DNA of 64,000 nucleotides from an uncultured Pelagibacteraceae bacterium (GTDB lineage: Bacteria; Pseudomonadota; Alphaproteobacteria; Pelagibacterales; Pelagibacteraceae): positions 53,054-117,053 of the forward strand of contig CACHQX010000004.1 in NCBI GenBank assembly GCA_902582235.1. Direction: 5' to 3'. Below are positions 1 through 10,333 of the stretch, piece by piece (position 1 is the stretch's first letter; every line of letters begins with the position of its first letter). The position numbers and the translations under genes are program-made. The notes under the pieces were generated by a model, which saw only the letters and a program-made list of their open reading frames with translations, made no database searches and had not been told where the DNA came from.

Positions 1-1300
1 TTATGTAGCCATCTGGGTGCACTACAGCTAAATCTCCGGAGTGAAACCAGCCGTGAGCCATAGCTTTGTCAGTTGCTTCTTTATCTTTAAAATAACCTTT
101 CATAACTATGTTTCCTTTGATCATGATTTCGCCAATCGTTTTGCCATCTTTGGGCACAGGACTCATAGTTTCTGGATCAATTACTTTTGTGTCCTCTGTA
201 TTTGGATATCTTACACCTTGTCTGGCTTTAATTTCATTTTTTTTATCTTCATCATAAGAATTCCAGTCGTCATTCCAAGCACATTGTAAAATATGACCAT
301 ACGTTTCGGTTAATCCGTAAACATGCATTACTTCAAAACCCAAATTTTCCATTTTCTTAAAAATAATACTTGGGGGTGGGGCACCAGCGGTTAAAACAAA
401 AACTTTTTTCTTCAACTTTTTCCTCTCAGATTCTGAAGCACCAGTGATCATATTAAGAACTATTGGTGCACCCCCGAAGTGACTGATGTCATGTTTTTCA
501 ATTAATTCAAAAATTTTTTTAATATCTATAGCTCTTAAACATATAGTTTTTCCGTTCAACATTGGAATTGTCCAAGGATATCCCCATCCATTACAATGAA
601 ACATTGGAACGACTGTTAAAAAATTTAATCTATTAGGCATATTCCAAGCAACTGCACTCCCTGTTGACATTAAATAAGAACCTCGATGATGATAAACTAC
701 ACCTTTTGGATTACCTGTTGTTCCCGAAGTGTAACTTAATGAAATTGCCTGCCATTCGTCTTTTGGTTTTTTCCAGGTATAATTTTCATCTCCAGTATTT
801 AAAAAATCTTCATATTCTTTATCTCCAATTTTTTTAAGCAAAGATTGATCTGCTTTATCGTCTTGGATATCGATTATTAAAGGCTTAGATTTTACGCTTT
901 CTAATGCTTTGTTTATTACTGAGTGAAGTTGTCTATCTACTATAAGAACTTTTGCCTCTGCGTGGTCTAAAATATAGGAGACTGTTTTTGCATCCAATCT
1001 CGTATTAATAGTATTAAGAACTGCTCCTGTCATTGGCACAGAATAGTGAGCTTCAAATATTTCAGGGGTATTGAAAGCCATTACCGAAACAGTATCTCCC
1101 TCTTTAATTCCTATCTTCTCAAGCGCGCTAGCAAACTTAATACAGCGATTATATATTTGTAACCAAGTATATGAACGATTTTCGTATACCAGTGCCTCAT
1201 AATTTGGATATATATCTTTTGCTCTTTCTAGAAAACTTAAAGGGGTTAACGGAACAAAATTAGCATTATTTTTATCTAAATTTTGGTTGTATTTATTCAT
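1..1300 (-). CDS. AMP-binding acyl-CoA ligase, partial at left edge (DmdB-like methylmercaptopropionate-CoA ligase candidate)
   Basis: Manual minus-strand translation from ATG at 1300 (MNKYNQNLDKNNANFVPLTPLSFLERAKDIYP...) contains the AMP-binding motif SYTSGTTGNPKGV and YGLTETYG. Open to the window edge. Adjacent to a DmdC-like dehydrogenase. Confidence 0.9.
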   Translation of the reverse strand, partial: MNKYNQNLDKNNANFVPLTPLSFLERAKDIYPNYEALVYENRSYTWLQIYNRCIKFASALEKIGIKEGDTVSVMAFNTPEIFEAHYSVPMTGAVLNTINTRLDAKTVSYILDHAEAKVLIVDRQLHSVINKALESVKSKPLIIDIQDDKADQSLLKKIGDKEYEDFLNTGDENYTWKKPKDEWQAISLSYTSGTTGNPKGVVYHHRGSYLMSTGSAVAWNMPNRLNFLTVVPMFHCNGWGYPWTIPMLNGKTICLRAIDIKKIFELIEKHDISHFGGAPIVLNMITGASESERKKLKKKVFVLTAGAPPPSIIFKKMENLGFEVMHVYGLTETYGHILQCAWNDDWNSYDEDKKNEIKARQGVRYPNTEDTKVIDPETMSPVPKDGKTIGEIMIKGNIVMKGYFKDKEATDKAMAHGWFHSGDLAVVHPDGYI

Positions 1301-3060
1301 TAATTAAATTTGGCATTCATAGTTGTATGACTACCACTTGTTCCAACTATATAATGTGACTGTGCCCTAGGTAAAATTTTTTCAAAATAATACTTTCCTG
1401 TATTTATTTTATCCTCATAAAATTCTTTATTTGTATTTTGTTTTTCAAAACTTATTTTTAAAGTTTTAATCCAAGCAAAAGCCAAAGCCGTGTAACCTAA
1501 CACTTTTAAATAATCATTACATGCTGCGCTCGCATCGTCCTTATTTGAATTAATTTTTTCTCTCATCCACTTTGTAAAAGACACCAAGATTTCTTTATAT
1601 TTCTCAAAGATGTTTAAAAAACTTTCTAAATTTTTTTCGTTTTTATAATTTTTGATTTCATTATCCATTGATTTTATAAAGTTTTCAAATATGCCTTCTG
1701 AAGAAATTTTTCGGTACACAAGGTCAATTGCCTGAACAGAATTTGTACCTTCATATATTGGTGTTATTCTATTATCTCTGAATAATTGTTCGATCCCTTG
1801 ATCTTTTGTATAACCATAGCCGCCAAATACCTGAATTGCATCGTTGGTAATTTCTACACCATTATCTGTAAAAAATGATTTAATAACTGGAGTGAGCAAT
1901 GCAACCATATTTGATGCATCACCTCTTACATCTTTATCATCGTGAGATAAACTTACATCAATTTGCTGTGACAACCAAAAGGCAAAAGATCTTTGGCCCT
2001 CAATAATTGATTTCATATTCATTAGACTTCGTCTTATATCTGCATGTTTGATAATTAAATCTGTTTCTCCATTTTTGCTGTTGTTTGCTTTTCCTTGCTT
2101 TCTCTCTTTTGAATATGCAACAGCGTTTTGGTAAGCAGTTTCAGCAATTCCTAAACCTTGTACACCAACTACAATTCTTTCTAAATTCATCATTGTGAAC
2201 ATGGAGTTCAAACCTTTGTTTTCAGGTCCAATCATAATACCTTTCGAATTTTCAAAATTTAGAACACAAGTTGGTGAACCTTTAATTCCCATCTTGCTCT
2301 CAATTGAGTTTGTGCTGACACCATTTCTAGAACCTACAACTCCATCGTCACTGACCTCAAATTTTGGTACAAGAAATAAGCTTATTCCCTTTGTTCCTTT
2401 TGGTGCATCTGTTGTTCTTGCTAAAACTAAATGAATTATATTTTCCGTTAAATCATGGTCCCCAGAAGTAATAAAAATTTTTTGTCCAGTTATTTCATAG
2501 GTTCCATTGCCTTTTGGAACTGCTTTTGTTTTTAATAAGCCTAAATCAGTTCCACACTGTGGTTCTGTTAAGCACATTGTTCCACTCCATTTTCCCTCTA
2601 CTATTTTTGGAAGAAATTTATCTTTTATGCTTTGCTCAGCATGAGTAAGTATACAATTGTAAGCTCCAATACTTAGTTCACTATACAATTTAAATGCTAA
2701 ACTTGATGATGACAACATTTCCTCGAAAAAAGTACTTACGGTTTTTGGAATACCTTGACCTCCATATTTTGGGTCACAAGAAAGGGAAGTCCAGCCATCT
2801 TCAATAAATTTTTTATAGACTTCTTTGTAGCCTGGAGGTGTTCTAACAACACCGTTTTCATATACACAAGGATTTTCATCTCCTGCTTTGGCTAATGGCA
2901 AAATCAGATCTTGGTTTATTTTTGCTGCCTCTTCTAAAATCCCTTTAACAAGTTCTGAATTTATTTCTTTATACTTTTCAATTTCTTTATATCTTTGATT
3001 ATCTTTAAGATTATCAAAAAGAAACATCATTTCTTCTACTGGTGCAGTATAAATAGTCAT
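1300..3060 (-). CDS. acyl-CoA dehydrogenase, DmdC-like (3-methylmercaptopropionyl-CoA dehydrogenase candidate)
   Basis: 586 aa with acyl-CoA dehydrogenase motifs (MCLTEPQCGTDLG, QVFGGYGYTKDQGIEQLFRDNRITPIYEGTNSVQAIDL). The N-terminus MTIYTAPVEEMMFLFDN resembles DmdC-type enzymes. Confidence 0.9.
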   Translation of the reverse strand: MTIYTAPVEEMMFLFDNLKDNQRYKEIEKYKEINSELVKGILEEAAKINQDLILPLAKAGDENPCVYENGVVRTPPGYKEVYKKFIEDGWTSLSCDPKYGGQGIPKTVSTFFEEMLSSSSLAFKLYSELSIGAYNCILTHAEQSIKDKFLPKIVEGKWSGTMCLTEPQCGTDLGLLKTKAVPKGNGTYEITGQKIFITSGDHDLTENIIHLVLARTTDAPKGTKGISLFLVPKFEVSDDGVVGSRNGVSTNSIESKMGIKGSPTCVLNFENSKGIMIGPENKGLNSMFTMMNLERIVVGVQGLGIAETAYQNAVAYSKERKQGKANNSKNGETDLIIKHADIRRSLMNMKSIIEGQRSFAFWLSQQIDVSLSHDDKDVRGDASNMVALLTPVIKSFFTDNGVEITNDAIQVFGGYGYTKDQGIEQLFRDNRITPIYEGTNSVQAIDLVYRKISSEGIFENFIKSMDNEIKNYKNEKNLESFLNIFEKYKEILVSFTKWMREKINSNKDDASAACNDYLKVLGYTALAFAWIKTLKISFEKQNTNKEFYEDKINTGKYYFEKILPRAQSHYIVGTSGSHTTMNAKFN

Positions 3061-3094
3061 ATTTTTTCTAATTATCTAGGGTAAGTTAATTTAT

Positions 3095-4205
3095 TTATTT
3101 TTGCAAACACGCAATAATCGCATCTCCCATCTGAGAGGTAGAAACTTCTTTTTTTCCCTTAGAAATAATATCTTTTGTCCTTAATCCATCATCCAATACC
3201 TTTTGAACAGCGTTATCTAAGGCTTTAGATTCTTTATCTAAATTTAATGAATATTTTAATGCCATTGAAAAACTTAATATAGTTGCAATAGGATTTGCAA
3301 TTCCTTTACCAGTTATATCAGGAGCTGAACCATGCACAGGTTCATACATCGATCTCATATTTCCATCTTTGTCTTTAGCTCCTAATGATGCAGATGGTAA
3401 TAATCCTAAAGAGCCTGTCAACATTGCAGCTTCGTCTGATAGGATATCTCCAAATAAATTATCAGTTACGATTACATCAAATTGCTTTGGATTTCTTAAT
3501 AATTGCATAGCACAATTATCTGCCAACATGTGAGTTAGCTCTACGTCTTTATATTCTTTGTCATGTAAAATTTGAACTTCTTCTTTCCAAAGCTGACCTG
3601 CTTCCATCACATTGGATTTTTCACATGATGTAACTTTATTATCTCTTTTTTTAGCTAAATCAAAAGCAACTCGCGCAACTCTTTCAATTTCTTTTGTAGT
3701 ATAAGTGTGGGTATTTATTCCCTTTCGTTCACCATTATCTATCGGTTTGATCCCTCTCGGCTCCCCGAAATATATTCCGCCTGTTAATTCTCTTACTATC
3801 ATAATATCTAAACCTGAAACAATTTCTGGTTTTAAACTTGAAGCGTCCACTAATTGCTTAAAGCAAATGGCAGGTCTTAAATTAGCAAAAAGTTTTAATT
3901 CTTTTCTAAGTTTAAGAAGTGCTCTTTCAGGTTTTTTTTGAGAATTCAAGCTTGTCCCATTTAGGTCCTCCTACAGCACCAAGTATTACTGCTTCACTCT
4001 CTAAAGCTTTATAAAACACTTCATCGGTTATGGGTGTTTTGTATTTATCATATGCTGCTCCACCAACAAGATCTTCATCAATTTCAAAATCTAAGGATTT
4101 GTTTTTGTTAAACCACTGAATAATCTTTTTAACTTCGGCGATAACCTCTGGGCCTATTCCATCTCCTGGTAAAAGAAGAATTTTTCTTTTTTTAACTTTA
4201 ATCAT
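3095..4205 (-). CDS. leuB: 3-isopropylmalate dehydrogenase, reading frame interrupted by a frameshift near 3931-3940
   Basis: Two ORFs (3927..4244 and 3095..3949) together cover Leu[22 protein letters not shown]...[15 protein letters not shown] joins [26 protein letters not shown]. The frame changes at an A8 tract. Confidence 0.9.
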
Positions 4206-4803
4206 TAAAAATCCAAGGCCTTGCTGACTTAACCTTTTTTTCAAACTCGTTGATATGGGATGATTTTTCTAATGATAAAGCAATATCATCTAGACCTTCA
4301 ATCAAGCATTTCTTTTTAAAGGGATCTATTTTAAATTTTAATTCATTATTTCCAAAAAGAATTTTTTCTTCTTTTAAATCAACTTCAATTTCCTCTTTTC
4401 TCTTTGAATATTCAGCTAACTCTTTTATTTTTTCTTCATCGAGAATTATCGGCAAAATACCATTTTTAAAACAATTGTTATAGAAAATGTCGGCATAGCT
4501 TGAGCTTATAACACATGTTATTCCAAAGTCTAAAAGTGCCCACGGAGCATGTTCTCTCGATGATCCACAGCCAAAATTATTTCCAGCTATTAAAATTTTT
4601 GAATTATTGTATGGGGATTTGTTTAATATGAAATTATCGATATTTTTTCCATCATCATCGTACCTCATTTCATGAAATAAGTTTTTTCCTAATCCTGTTC
4701 TTTTAATAGTTTTTAAAAACTGTTTAGGAATAATCATGTCTGTGTCTATATTTACAATCGGTAAATAAGCTGGAATGCTTTTAAGTGAGGTGAATTTTTT
4801 CAT
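4198..4803 (-). CDS. leuD: 3-isopropylmalate dehydratase small subunit
   Basis: 201 aa; NIDTDMIIPKQFLKTI and GCGSSREHAPWAL motifs; between leuB and leuC. Confidence 0.96.
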   Translation of the reverse strand: MKKFTSLKSIPAYLPIVNIDTDMIIPKQFLKTIKRTGLGKNLFHEMRYDDDGKNIDNFILNKSPYNNSKILIAGNNFGCGSSREHAPWALLDFGITCVISSSYADIFYNNCFKNGILPIILDEEKIKELAEYSKRKEEIEVDLKEEKILFGNNELKFKIDPFKKKCLIEGLDDIALSLEKSSHINEFEKKVKSARPWIFND

Positions 4804-6206
4804 TAGTTTTGATATTTTCTAACATCATCTAAATTTCCGGCGATAGCAGCAGCAGCTGCCATACCTGGGCTTACTAAGTGGGTTCTTCCTCCTCTTCCCT
4901 GTCTTCCTTCAAAGTTTCTATTCGAAGTAGACGCACATCTTTCTTGAGGTTTTAATTTATCGGCATTCATTGCTAAACACATTGAACATCCAGGTTCTCT
5001 CCATTCAAAACCAGACTCTATAAATATTTTATCTAGACCTTCTTGTTCAGCTTGTTCTTTAACTAAACCAGAACCAGGGACAACCATTCCATGTACATGT
5101 GAAGCCTTTTTCTTATTTTTTAATATTTGTGCAGCCTCTCTTAAGTCCTCAATTCTTCCATTCGTACAACTTCCTATGAAAACTTTATCAATTTTAATGT
5201 CTTGAACTTTCACATCAGGTTTAAGCCCCATATAATCAAGCGATCTATTTATTGAATTCTTTTTATCAATATTTTTTTCATTTTCTGGATTGGGGATTTT
5301 TCCATTAATTGAAACTACATCCTCAGGCGAAGTTCCCCATGTAACCATAGGCGCTATTTCATCACCTTTTAAATTAATTTCTTTATCAAATTTTGCATCA
5401 CTATCACTTTTTAACTTACTCCAATAATCAAGAGCTTTTTCCCAGTTTTCTTTTTTTGGAGACATTGGTCTATCTTTTAGATAATTAAAAATCTTTTCAT
5501 CGGGTTGAATTAATCCTGCTCTAGCTCCACCCTCTATAGACATATTACAAATAGTCATTCTCTGTTCGACAGAAAGATTTGATATGACCGAACCAGCATA
5601 TTCTAATACACATCCCGTTCCTCCGGCTGTTCCTATTTTTCCAATAATTTGAAGAATTACATCTTTTGAAGTTACTCCTAAAGGAAGTTTTCCATTAACA
5701 TTAATTCTAAAATTTTTTGCTTTTTTCTGAACAAGGGTTTGTGTTGCTAAAACGTGTTCAACTTCTGAAGTTCCTATTCCAAACGCTAAGGCCCCAAAAG
5801 CGCCGTGAGTTGCGGTGTGGCTGTCTCCGCAAACAATAACTGTTCCTGGTTGAGTAAAGCCTTGCTCGGGTCCTACTATATGAACTATTCCTTGTCTTTT
5901 ATCATTCATTCCAAAAAGTTTGATATCAAAATCTTTGCAATTTTTTTCAAGTGTTTCTACTTGAATTCTAGAGTCGTTGTCATCAATTCCTTTAGATCTA
6001 TCAGTAGTAGGTATATTATGATCAACAACAGCAAGGGTTAAATTTGGATGTCTTACATCTCTTTTACTATTTCTAAGTCCTTCAAAAGCTTGTGGGCTAG
6101 TCACCTCATGTATCAAATGTCTGTCCACAAATAGTAAAGATGTACCATCATCCTGTTGGTGGACTAAGTGATCACTCCAGATTTTATCGTATAAAGTCTT
6201 TGGCAT
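4803..6206 (-). CDS. leuC: 3-isopropylmalate dehydratase large subunit
   Basis: 467 aa; [40 protein letters not shown] and GCSMCLAMN aconitase-family motifs. Confidence 0.97.
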   Translation of the reverse strand: MPKTLYDKIWSDHLVHQQDDGTSLLFVDRHLIHEVTSPQAFEGLRNSKRDVRHPNLTLAVVDHNIPTTDRSKGIDDNDSRIQVETLEKNCKDFDIKLFGMNDKRQGIVHIVGPEQGFTQPGTVIVCGDSHTATHGAFGALAFGIGTSEVEHVLATQTLVQKKAKNFRINVNGKLPLGVTSKDVILQIIGKIGTAGGTGCVLEYAGSVISNLSVEQRMTICNMSIEGGARAGLIQPDEKIFNYLKDRPMSPKKENWEKALDYWSKLKSDSDAKFDKEINLKGDEIAPMVTWGTSPEDVVSINGKIPNPENEKNIDKKNSINRSLDYMGLKPDVKVQDIKIDKVFIGSCTNGRIEDLREAAQILKNKKKASHVHGMVVPGSGLVKEQAEQEGLDKIFIESGFEWREPGCSMCLAMNADKLKPQERCASTSNRNFEGRQGRGGRTHLVSPGMAAAAAIAGNLDDVRKYQN

Positions 6207-6217
6207 TTAAAAAAAGA

Positions 6218-6766
6218 TTATTTTTTTAATTCAGTAGAAATCTTACTATCTTCTTTTTTCTCTTCAAGTTTTTTGGGTGTCTCAGCGACTTTTGTCTCAG
6301 TTTTTTCCTCAGTATTCTTTTGTTCTGTTGCTGGTAACACATTTTCTTCTGTAACCTGCTCAGGTTTGGCCTCAATATCAATACCAATTTTCTTTTTTAT
6401 CTTTTCTGCAATTCTTGCTGATTTACCGGTTCTTTCTCTTAAATAGTATAATTTTGCACGTCTTACTTTACCAGATCTTATAACTTTGATTGTATCAACT
6501 ATTGGACTATAAAGTGCAAAAGTTCTTTCAACACCTTCTCCAAAAGAAATTTTTCTAACTGTAAAGGATGAATTTAAGTCTCTATTTTTCTTTGCTATGC
6601 AAACACCTTCAAAATACTGAATTCTATCTCTTTTTCCTTCAGTAATTTTTACACCAACTTTTATAATATCTCCTGGATAAAACTCTGGGAGTTTTTTTTC
6701 AGCTGAAATTTTTTTAACATTTGCTTTATTTATGTCTTCAATATTTTTCATGTTTAAATTTTGCAA
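6218..6766 (-). CDS. rplS: 50S ribosomal protein L19 with a charged C-terminal extension
   Basis: L19 core ([33 protein letters not shown]...[19 protein letters not shown]) followed by about 60 charged low-complexity residues. Confidence 0.96.
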   Translation of the reverse strand: MQNLNMKNIEDINKANVKKISAEKKLPEFYPGDIIKVGVKITEGKRDRIQYFEGVCIAKKNRDLNSSFTVRKISFGEGVERTFALYSPIVDTIKVIRSGKVRRAKLYYLRERTGKSARIAEKIKKKIGIDIEAKPEQVTEENVLPATEQKNTEEKTETKVAETPKKLEEKKEDSKISTELKK

Positions 6767-6768
6767 TT

Positions 6769-7455
6769 TTAATCCTTTTTATATTTTTGCCATAAATCTG
6801 GTCTTCGGTGCCGTGTTATAGCCTCAGATTGTGATAAACGCCAGCTTTTAATTTTATTATGATCTCCAGATAAAAGTATGTCAGGAACACTTAATTTCTC
6901 CCATATTTGAGGTTTGGTATATTGTGGATACTCCAAAAGCCCATTTTCAAAACTTTCATCTTTTGTAGAATTTATATTTCCTAATACTCCAGGCACTAAT
7001 CTTAAAACTGTGTCTAAAACAACAAAAGAAGCCATCTCTCCTCCAGAAAGGATAAAGTCACCTATACTTATCTCCTCTACATTTCTAGAGTCTAGAACTC
7101 GTTGATCAACTCCCTCGAAGTGCCCACATAAAATATTAACTTTATTTTTTTTAACAATATCCTTTGCAATATCTTGATTAAAAATTTTACCTTTTGGTGT
7201 TAGATAATAAACTGTTTCTTTTTCACCCAAATTTGCGTCCAAAGATTTTGCTACTACATCTGGTCTCATTAACATGCCTACACCACCACCATATGGAGTA
7301 TCATCAACAGTTTTATGTTTATCATCTGCGTAATCCCTAATATTTATAAGTTTTAAATCCCAAAGCTTTTTTTCAAAAGCTTTTTTGCAAATACCTATTT
7401 CGAAAGGTCCTGGAAAATATTCAGGATACAAAGTAAAAATTTTCGCTTGAAACAT
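6769..7455 (-). CDS. trmD: tRNA (guanine-N1)-methyltransferase
   Basis: 228 aa; [41 protein letters not shown]; in the rplS-trmD-rpsP context. Confidence 0.97.
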   Translation of the reverse strand: MFQAKIFTLYPEYFPGPFEIGICKKAFEKKLWDLKLINIRDYADDKHKTVDDTPYGGGVGMLMRPDVVAKSLDANLGEKETVYYLTPKGKIFNQDIAKDIVKKNKVNILCGHFEGVDQRVLDSRNVEEISIGDFILSGGEMASFVVLDTVLRLVPGVLGNINSTKDESFENGLLEYPQYTKPQIWEKLSVPDILLSGDHNKIKSWRLSQSEAITRHRRPDLWQKYKKD

Positions 7456-7457
7456 AG

Positions 7458-7991
7458 TTATTTTTTCTTTTCTTCCTTAGGGGCCTCTGCTTTCTTTTCT
7501 ACTTTTGGTGCTTCAGCTTTTTTCTCTTCCTTAGGGGCCTCTGCTTTCTTTTCTGCTTTTGGTGCTTCAGTTTTTTTCTCTTCTTTAGGTGCATCCGCTT
7601 TCTTTTCTGCTTTTGGTGCATCAGCTTTTTTCTCTTCCTTAGGGGCCTCTGCTTTCTTTTCTGCTTTTGGTGCTTCAGACGAGTCTTTCTTTCTATCTTT
7701 TTTCGGAACAGCTTTATTTGGATTATTTCCTGGTTTAGGCATTTCCATTAAATTATTTTCTCCAAGTAATCGAGCAACTCTAGTTGTTGGCTTTGCTCCT
7801 TGGCTAAGCCAGTACTTTATTCTTTCTGATTGCAATCCAACTCTTTCCTTTTTTTCTTTTGGCATTAGAGGATTAAAAAAACCTAATTTTTCTATAAATC
7901 TCCCATCTCTTGGGAATCTACTGTCTGCAACCACAATTTTATAAACTGGTCTTTTTTTTGTTCCTCCCATTGATAATCTTAACTTTAACAT
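7458..7991 (-). CDS. rpsP: 30S ribosomal protein S16 with a long repetitive C-terminal tail
   Basis: S16 core [41 protein letters not shown], followed by tandem EAPKxEKKA units. Confidence 0.96.
   Translation of the reverse strand: MLKLRLSMGGTKKRPVYKIVVADSRFPRDGRFIEKLGFFNPLMPKEKKERVGLQSERIKYWLSQGAKPTTRVARLLGENNLMEMPKPGNNPNKAVPKKDRKKDSSEAPKAEKKAEAPKEEKKADAPKAEKKADAPKEEKKTEAPKAEKKAEAPKEEKKAEAPKVEKKAEAPKEEKKK
7461..7676 (-). repeat. Intragenic tandem repeat: eight 27-bp (9-aa EAPK[AEV]EKKA-type) units encoding the S16 tail
   Basis: [72 protein letters not shown] read directly from the translation. Confidence 0.93.
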
Positions 7992-8004
7992 TTGTTTCTC
8001 CTTT

Positions 8005-9363
8005 TTATTTAAGTTGATTGAATAGCTCAGGTGGAATTCCTTTTTCCATTAAGCCTTTTGTATTTCCTTTTGACATCTTTTTCATCATGTCAGACATCAT
8101 TTTAAATTGTTTTAACAATTTATTGATAGTGGCAATATCTGTTCCAGAGCCATTAGCAATTCTTTTTTTTCTTGAACCATCGATAATTTTTGGATTTTCT
8201 CTTTCTTTCTTAGTCATTGAAAGTATTACCGCTTCATTTTGTGTAATTATTTTTTCGTCAACACCGGCTTGGTCCATTTGTGATTTTATTTTTGAAACTC
8301 CAGGTAAAAAAGACATCACGCCCTCTAGCCCTCCCATTTTTTTCATTTGTCTTAATTGAGAAAGATAATCTTCTAAAGAAAACTGACCTTTCCTTAAACT
8401 CTCTTCAGTTTCTTTAAGTTTTTCCTCGTCAATTTCGTCTGCTGCTTTTTCTACAAGGGATACGATATCCCCCATTCCTAAAATTCTGTTAGCAATTCTA
8501 TCAGGATGAAAACTTTCAAAATTTTCTATTTTTTCTCCAATACCTAAAAATTTAATTGGAACATTGGCAATATGTTTCATGCTCAATGCAGCTCCACCTC
8601 TACCATCACCGTCAGCTCGAGTTAATATTATTCCAGTAACCTTTACTGTATTGGAAAATTCTTTTGCAACACTCGCTGCTACTTGTCCAGTTAATGAGTC
8701 CGCAACAAGTATAGTCTCTGTTGGTTTTATTACTTCTTCGATTTGTTTTATCTCAGACATCATCTGTAGATCTATTTGAGTTCTTCCAGCAGTGTCAAAA
8801 ATAATTACATCAGATCCATTTAAATTAGCTGCAGATAGGGCTCTTCTGCAAATGTCAGCTGGAATTTGATCTTTTATCACTGGCAAGGTTTGGATATTAT
8901 TTTGATCACCCAAAATTTTTAGTTGTTCCTGAGCAGCTGGTCTATAAATATCTAAACTTACCATCATAATTTTTTTCTTATTATTTTTTTCTAAAAATTT
9001 TGAGAGTTTTGCAGTTGTGGTTGTTTTTCCTGAACCTTGTAAACCAACCATCATTATTGTTACCGGGGGATTGGACTTTAAATTAATTTCTTGATTGCTG
9101 TCACCTAAAAATGAAACAAGCTCATCGTGAACAATTTTTACAACCATTTGTCCTGGAGCTGTAGATCTTATTATTTCTTTTCCTAATAATTTTGGTTTAA
9201 CTTTTGTTACAAAGTCTTTTACTACCTCTAGCGATACATCTGCCTCTAGTAAAGCTTGTCTAATAAGCTTAAGACCCTCATCAACCTGTTTTTCATTTAG
9301 AGATGGCGCCTTTTTAAATGTATCGAGTATTCCCTCGAATTTATTTGTCAAATTTTCAAACAT
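8005..9363 (-). CDS. ffh: signal recognition particle protein
   Basis: [20 protein letters not shown] start at 9363; [32 protein letters not shown]-terminal M domain ending [25 protein letters not shown]. The track's start at 9444 is upstream of the likely true start. Confidence 0.96.
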   Translation of the reverse strand: MFENLTNKFEGILDTFKKAPSLNEKQVDEGLKLIRQALLEADVSLEVVKDFVTKVKPKLLGKEIIRSTAPGQMVVKIVHDELVSFLGDSNQEINLKSNPPVTIMMVGLQGSGKTTTTAKLSKFLEKNNKKKIMMVSLDIYRPAAQEQLKILGDQNNIQTLPVIKDQIPADICRRALSAANLNGSDVIIFDTAGRTQIDLQMMSEIKQIEEVIKPTETILVADSLTGQVAASVAKEFSNTVKVTGIILTRADGDGRGGAALSMKHIANVPIKFLGIGEKIENFESFHPDRIANRILGMGDIVSLVEKAADEIDEEKLKETEESLRKGQFSLEDYLSQLRQMKKMGGLEGVMSFLPGVSKIKSQMDQAGVDEKIITQNEAVILSMTKKERENPKIIDGSRKKRIANGSGTDIATINKLLKQFKMMSDMMKKMSKGNTKGLMEKGIPPELFNQLK

Positions 9364-9470
9364 AATTTCTTCCAGCAGCAATCGCACCAGTGGGCGAACC
9401 CTCGCTGACTGGTGTCGATCTCTTTGTTTCCAAAGACACCGCAAAATGCTGTTTTTGCGGAAGTTGTGAG
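9364..9470 (-). ncRNA. Structured 5' leader RNA of ffh (candidate ffh cis-regulatory motif)
   Basis: On the minus strand: CCGCAAAA-ACAGCA-TTTTGCGG (9460-9439); GGTGT/ACACC enclosing CTTTG-GAAA-CAAAG (9440-9411); CACCAGT/ACTGGTG (9414-9385) enclosing GGG-TTCG-CCC. GGAAG lies just upstream of the ffh ATG. Confidence 0.75.
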
Positions 9471-9474
9471 AAAC

Positions 9475-9480
9475 TATAAT
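9475..9480 (+). promoter_or_regulatory. Possible -10 element (TATAAT) in the divergent ffh/dapF intergenic region
   Basis: Exact TATAAT 41 nt upstream of the dapF ATG at 9521; no convincing -35 seen. Confidence 0.3.
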
Positions 9481-9520
9481 AGAGGTTCAAAAAGTCAATA
9501 AATAAGTTAAGTATTATTAT

Positions 9521-10333
9521 ATGGATTTTAAAGCTTATAAAATGGATGGACTTGGAAATGACTTCGTCATAATTGATCAACGTGAAAAAAAATATGATTT
9601 AGACAATTCTCAAATAAAAAAAATTTGTAACAGAGGCAATATTGGTTGTGATCAACTAATTCTTATTAATAAAAGTGATAAATTTGATGCATTTCTCACT
9701 TTTAAAAATTCAGATGGCTCGGACTCCGCAGCATGTGGAAATGGAACTAGATGTGTAGCTAGCTTGTTATCAAAAGAAAGTTCAAAAAACTTTATTACTG
9801 TTGAAACTTCTTCAGGAAAATTAGAGTCGAAAATTTTAAAAAATAATTTGATTCAAACAAATATTGGAAAACCAAAAACTAATTGGGATCAAATACCTCT
9901 AAGCGAGAAAATTGATACAAAAAAAATAAAAGTTATGGTTGGTGATATTGAGTTTTTAGGAACAGCAATTAATGTTGGAAATCCTCACATTATTTTTTTT
10001 ATAAACGAATTAGAAAAGATCGAAATTAAAAAAGTTGGACCGATCTTAGAAAATCATGAATTATTTCCTGAAAAAGTTAATGTTACTTTTGCAAAAGAGC
10101 AAAGTAAAAATCATTTTAAAGTATTGCACTGGGAAAGAGGAGCTGGTCTTACAAAAGCATGTGGAACTGCAGCATGTGCAACTGCTGTAGCTGGTGAAAT
10201 TAACGGTATTTCAAAATTTCCAACTGAAATAGAGTTTAAATTAGGAAAAATTAAAATCAATAAAGATGAACAAGGAAACGTTATTATGGAAGGTTCAGTC
10301 TCAGAAATTGAACATATTAATATAAATATATGA
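9521..10333 (+). CDS. dapF: diaminopimelate epimerase
   Basis: KMDGLGNDFVIID, SACGNGTRCVA, ERGAGLTKACGTAACATAV motifs. Confidence 0.97.
   Translation: MDFKAYKMDGLGNDFVIIDQREKKYDLDNSQIKKICNRGNIGCDQLILINKSDKFDAFLTFKNSDGSDSAACGNGTRCVASLLSKESSKNFITVETSSGKLESKILKNNLIQTNIGKPKTNWDQIPLSEKIDTKKIKVMVGDIEFLGTAINVGNPHIIFFINELEKIEIKKVGPILENHELFPEKVNVTFAKEQSKNHFKVLHWERGAGLTKACGTAACATAVAGEINGISKFPTEIEFKLGKIKINKDEQGNVIMEGSVSEIEHININI

Noticed and set aside
41-289. Plus-strand 82-aa ORF at the left edge
   Set aside because: Lies antisense within the AMP-binding ligase, which reads open to the edge.
7447-7690. Possible CRISPR-like array
   Set aside because: Units are contiguous 27-bp coding repeats in frame with rpsP, without unique spacers.
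7447-7944. Plus-strand 165-aa ORF with ASAFFS[ST][FL]G repeats
   Set aside because: It is the antisense reading of the rpsP tandem repeat; S16 on the minus strand explains the sequence.
9364-9470. Interpretation of the ffh leader as the 4.5S SRP RNA gene itself
   Set aside because: The conserved helix-8 features (symmetric loop flanking a GGAA/GNRA tetraloop with AGCA) are not seen, and it directly abuts the ffh RBS.
9356-9580. Minus-strand 74-aa ORF and the N-terminal extension of the ffh ORF to 9444
   Set aside because: Both run through the structured leader; the conserved Ffh start is at 9363.
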